Origin: Anaerolineales bacterium UBA1429
GTDB lineage: Bacteria > Chloroflexota > Anaerolineae > UBA1429
DNA length: 15,959 nt
Assembly: GCA_002329325.1 (NCBI GenBank)
Contig: DCTX01000003.1
Span: forward strand, 42,472 to 58,430
Direction of reading: 5' to 3'
The position numbers and the translations under genes were made by a program. Numbering within the stretch: the stretch's first letter is position 1; each line of letters starts with the position of its first letter. Shown here one piece after another: positions 13,801-15,959 of this stretch. The notes under the pieces are model-generated. The model was not told the DNA's origin. It searched no databases and saw only the letters and a program-made list of their open reading frames with translations.

Positions 13801-14778
13801 TCAGGATGCCGGCTCTCGTTGCTCCTCGGCCTGGGCCCGGGCAAGGGCCGCGGCCTCCTCAAAGTGCGAAGGGCCTGCACCGGGGGCCAGATGCTCCCAG
13901 TGGAGATCGTGGTCTCCCATCACGTGGGCCAGCTCTTGCCAGAGCTCGCGGTTCTTGACGGGATGGCCCGCGCTGGTCCGCCAGGCGTTGCGCTCCCAGC
14001 CGGGCAGCCAGCGCGTGGCCCCCTCCAGGGCGTACTTGGAGGGGGTGTGGACGGTCACACGGGATGGCGCGGATAGGGCCTGCAGGCCCGCGATGATGGC
14101 CCACAGCTCCATCTGATTGCTGGTGGCCAGCGGCCAGGCCCCTGCCCGCCGCCGGACCTGGCCATCGGGGCCGATGACCAGCGCGGCATAGCCGGAGGGG
14201 CCGGAGCCATCGCCCAGGGTGCAGCCCCGGCAGTAGATCTGGTAGGTGGGCAGGTCGTCCGCGGCGTCCTCGGCCGGCGAGGGCTCGGCGGCGGCCTGCG
14301 CCCGCTGGGCGACATGGCGGCGGCCGCCGGTGCGGGTGCGACGGGCCTCGGTTGCCAGGGCGTCGGCCCGCTCGTTCCACCGATGTCCCCGGTGGCCGCG
14401 CAGCCAGTGCCAGCGCACCGTATGGCGCTCGGCCTGGGCCAGCAGCGCCTTCCAGAGGTCCACGTTCTCCACGGGCCTGCCGTTGGCCCGCATCCAATCG
14501 CGTCGCACCCAGCCACCGATCCACTCGGTGATGCCGCGCCGGAGGTATTGGGAATCGGTGTACAGGTCCACCTCGCACGGCGTGGTGAGGGCGGCCAGGG
14601 CTTCGATGGCCGCGGTCAGTTCCATGCGGTTGTTGGTGGTGTGGCGAGCGTAGCCCGAGAGCTCGGTGTGATGTCGGCCGCTGTGCAAGACGGCCCCCCA
14701 GCCCCCCGGGCCGGGATTGGGGTCGCAGCCGCCATCGGTATAGATTTCAACTCTTGGGTGCTCCTGGCGGGGGGACAT
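13801..14778 (-). CDS. rnhA: RNase HI with a second, degenerate RNase H domain
   Basis: This 325-residue protein has two tandem RNase H folds. The N-terminal one (about 8-145) is a complete RNase HI with catalytic Asp15 (YTDGG), Glu53 (NNRMEL), Asp75 (YTDSQY) and Asp139 (NERADALA), plus the flexible-loop His129 or His132. It should cut RNA in RNA-DNA hybrids. After a linker of about 30 residues, a second copy (about 178-315) keeps the fold landmarks (NQMEL, TPSKY, WLPGWERNAWRTSAGHPV, ELWQEL). It has Cys183, Pro246 and Ala310 where Asp15, Asp75 and Asp139 stand; only Glu224 remains. The second domain therefore should not be catalytic and may bind hybrid or structure. RNase HI is usually about 150-160 residues, so this is double length. 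ATG 14778 has AAGGAG four bases upstream; the earlier in-frame ATG at 14841 lies within the promoter. Confidence 0.88.
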   Translation of the reverse strand: MSPRQEHPRVEIYTDGGCDPNPGPGGWGAVLHSGRHHTELSGYARHTTNNRMELTAAIEALAALTTPCEVDLYTDSQYLRRGITEWIGGWVRRDWMRANGRPVENVDLWKALLAQAERHTVRWHWLRGHRGHRWNERADALATEARRTRTGGRRHVAQRAQAAAEPSPAEDAADDLPTYQIYCRGCTLGDGSGPSGYAALVIGPDGQVRRRAGAWPLATSNQMELWAIIAGLQALSAPSRVTVHTPSKYALEGATRWLPGWERNAWRTSAGHPVKNRELWQELAHVMGDHDLHWEHLAPGAGPSHFEEAAALARAQAEEQREPAS

Positions 14779-14812
14779 GCCGCTCCTTCCTGTCGCTCGC
14801 CGGTGCGGGGTC

Positions 14813-14841
14813 AGTATAAGGGCGCTCATCGCGCGAGACAA
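14813..14841 (-). promoter_or_regulatory. Promoter of the RNase H gene and probably the downstream lipid genes
   Basis: On the - strand TTGTCT (14841-14836, four of six) is followed after 17 bases by TATACT (14818-14813, five of six). The start near 14806 leaves a leader of about 28 bases before ATG 14778. With only 35 bases and then a 4-base overlap downstream, the phosphatidyltransferase and acyltransferase genes may share this transcript. Confidence 0.6.
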
Positions 14842-14847
14842 ATGCAG

Positions 14848-14865
14848 GGCCGCGCCAGGGCGGCC
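14848..14865 (-). terminator. Weak hairpin after the phosphofructokinase gene
   Basis: GGCCGC (14848-14853) pairs with GCGGCC (14860-14865) over six bases with a six-base loop, 16 bases beyond the phosphofructokinase stop on the - strand. The exit sequence CTGCATTTGT has only a short T run, so it is at best a weak terminator. Confidence 0.3.
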
Positions 14866-14880
14866 TTGGGCTCGGCGCGC

Positions 14881-15852
14881 CTAGATCGCCATGATCTGCG
14901 CCAGGGGCAGCGCGGCCAGGTCAATGGTCTTGGTGCGGCCTGCGATCTGGGCCAGGGGGGTGAAGGTGACCTGGTCGTTGCGCAGGCCCACAAGCACGCC
15001 GCTGACGCCCGCCTGCAGGGCGCGCACTGCGCCATGGCCCAGGCGTGAGGCCAGCAGCCGATCCGAGGCAGTGGGGGCGGCCCCCCGCTGCACGTGCCCC
15101 AAGATGGTCACACGCAGGCTGAATCCCGTCTGCTCGCGGTGCTCCTCAAAGTAGGCTACCAGCTCCTGGGCCGAGTACCTGGCGCCTTCCGCCACCACGG
15201 CCAAGGCATGGCTCTTGCCGCGCCCATAGGCGGCACGCAGCTCCGCCGCGATCTCGTGGGGGGGGAGCTCGTGTTCCGGCAGCGAGACGACCTCGGCGCC
15301 ACCGGCGATGCCCGCCATAAGGGCCACATAGCCGCAATCCCGACCCATGGTCTCCACCAGGAAGGCTCGACGATGGGACTCTGCCGTGACCTTGAGCCGA
15401 TCGATGGCCTCCAGGGCCACATTGATGGCGGTGTCGGTGCCGATGGTGATATCGGTGCCCTCGAGGTCGTTGTCGATGGTGGAGGCTACCCCCACCACGG
15501 GGAAACCCATCTCGTGCAGGGCGTGGGAGCCCGATTGGGAGCCGTTCCCGCCGATGACGATCAGGGCGTCCACCTGGTGACGGCGCAGGTGCGCCAACGC
15601 CTTCTCGCGGCCGGCGCGCTGGCGGAAATCGTCACAGCGGGCGCTCCCGAGAAAGGTGCCGCCTCGCCGCAGGATGCCGCCCACGGAGCGCGAGGTCAGC
15701 GGCGCCAGCTCGTCGGCCAACAGGCCCGCATAGCCGTTGCGGACGCCTACGACCTCGAGCCCGGCGGCGAGGCCGCCGCGCACGACGGCCCGGATGGCGG
15801 CATTCATGCCGGGGGCGTCGCCCCCGCTGGTGAGCACTGCGATGCGCTTCAC
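14881..15852 (-). CDS. pfkA: 6-phosphofructokinase, ATP-type
   Basis: This 323-residue protein aligns in length and numbering with bacterial PfkA. It starts (M/V)KRIAVLTSGGDAPGMN with the nucleotide-binding glycines and has the fructose-6-phosphate site TIDND with catalytic Asp127, Arg162, Met169-Gly170-Arg171, Glu222 and HVQRG (253-257). Gly104 is the ATP-type residue (PPi-type enzymes have Asp), and residue 124 is Ser, not the Lys of PPi enzymes. Residue 103, usually Asp (GGDGS), is Asn (GGNGS), which is notable because this Asp helps bind Mg-ATP in the E. coli enzyme. Allosteric-site residues Arg21, Arg25, Glu187, Arg211 and Lys213 are kept. GTG 15852 is the start: TGAGGA lies seven bases upstream, and the in-frame ATG at 15894 overlaps the -10 box and would not be transcribed. 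It catalyses the committed step of glycolysis. Confidence 0.95.
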   Translation of the reverse strand: MKRIAVLTSGGDAPGMNAAIRAVVRGGLAAGLEVVGVRNGYAGLLADELAPLTSRSVGGILRRGGTFLGSARCDDFRQRAGREKALAHLRRHQVDALIVIGGNGSQSGSHALHEMGFPVVGVASTIDNDLEGTDITIGTDTAINVALEAIDRLKVTAESHRRAFLVETMGRDCGYVALMAGIAGGAEVVSLPEHELPPHEIAAELRAAYGRGKSHALAVVAEGARYSAQELVAYFEEHREQTGFSLRVTILGHVQRGAAPTASDRLLASRLGHGAVRALQAGVSGVLVGLRNDQVTFTPLAQIAGRTKTIDLAALPLAQIMAI

Positions 15853-15892
15853 TGGCTTTTCCTCACGGATCGATCTGAGCTGCAGTGGGATC

Positions 15893-15920
15893 ATTCTAGC
15901 ATGGCGGGTTGCCCTGTCAA
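15893..15920 (-). promoter_or_regulatory. Promoter of the phosphofructokinase gene
   Basis: On the - strand a perfect TTGACA (15920-15915) is followed after 16 bases by TAGAAT (15898-15893, five of six). Transcription should start near 15886, about 34 bases before the GTG start. The AT-rich stretch 15941-15959 just upstream might be an UP-type element, but the window ends there. Confidence 0.7.
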
Positions 15921-15959
15921 TCGGGCGACCCGTTGACTGTCATTCATCAATGATAATGT

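Noticed and set aside
15853..15894. ATG start at 15894 for phosphofructokinase
   Set aside because: This ATG overlaps the -10 box TAGAAT and lies upstream of the expected transcription start; GTG 15852 has a binding site and gives the standard PfkA N-terminus.
15933..15957. TTGACT followed by GATAAT on the + strand at the window end
   Set aside because: The spacing is only 13 bases, too short for a sigma70 promoter, and no downstream sequence is available.

Overview
This is a high-GC bacterial window with about ten full-length protein genes, one small gene and a probable leader peptide. It is tightly packed, with 4-base start/stop overlaps, AGGAG-type ribosome binding sites, occasional GTG starts and sigma70-like TTGACA/TATAAT promoters. 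The gene mix suggests a member of the Chloroflexota (Anaerolineae-like). It has a heterodimeric ABC exporter, a PatA-like acyltransferase beside a CDP-alcohol phosphatidyltransferase, an ArnT/PMT-type glycosyltransferase and a small DUF6504-like protein. No rRNA or other marker gene is present, so this assignment is inference. No tRNA, CRISPR array, insertion sequence or phage gene was seen.

Region 1 (1-4002, + strand) is the most interesting part. A strong promoter (94-122) drives a leader that encodes a 29-residue peptide (161-250). The leader continues through a strong intrinsic terminator (270-311) and a second hairpin (325-359) before the first of two overlapping ABC exporter genes (388-2139 and 2136-3959). 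A segment inside the leader ORF (200-208) is an exact complement of the terminator's left arm (271-279) and is itself held in a local hairpin (197-220). This is the layout of a ribosome-mediated transcription attenuator, as known for Bacillus subtilis bmrB-bmrCD. The two ATPase domains carry complementary defects (LSAGQ in one, Asp for the Walker B Glu in the other), the hallmark of a heterodimeric exporter with one degenerate ATP site. A 13-bp hairpin closes the region.

Region 2 (4075-6173, - strand) is a two-gene operon: a class I SAM methyltransferase followed by an amidohydrolase-superfamily enzyme, transcribed from a promoter at 6228-6257. Divergent from it, a second promoter (6281-6309) drives a membrane glycosyltransferase (6346-7947, +). 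That gene's end overlaps a small convergent gene (7939-8172, -).

Region 3 (8427-12240, + strand) holds an enolase-superfamily sugar-acid dehydratase and then an 873-residue membrane-anchored coiled-coil protein of unknown function. The stop codon of the coiled-coil gene shares a CTAG with the stop of the next, convergent gene.

Region 4 (12237-15852, - strand), in transcription order, holds 6-phosphofructokinase (own promoter), then an RNase HI with a second, catalytically dead RNase H domain (own promoter). A CDP-alcohol phosphatidyltransferase and a PatA/LpxL-family acyltransferase follow, probably co-transcribed with the RNase H gene and likely acting in the same phospholipid or glycolipid pathway.
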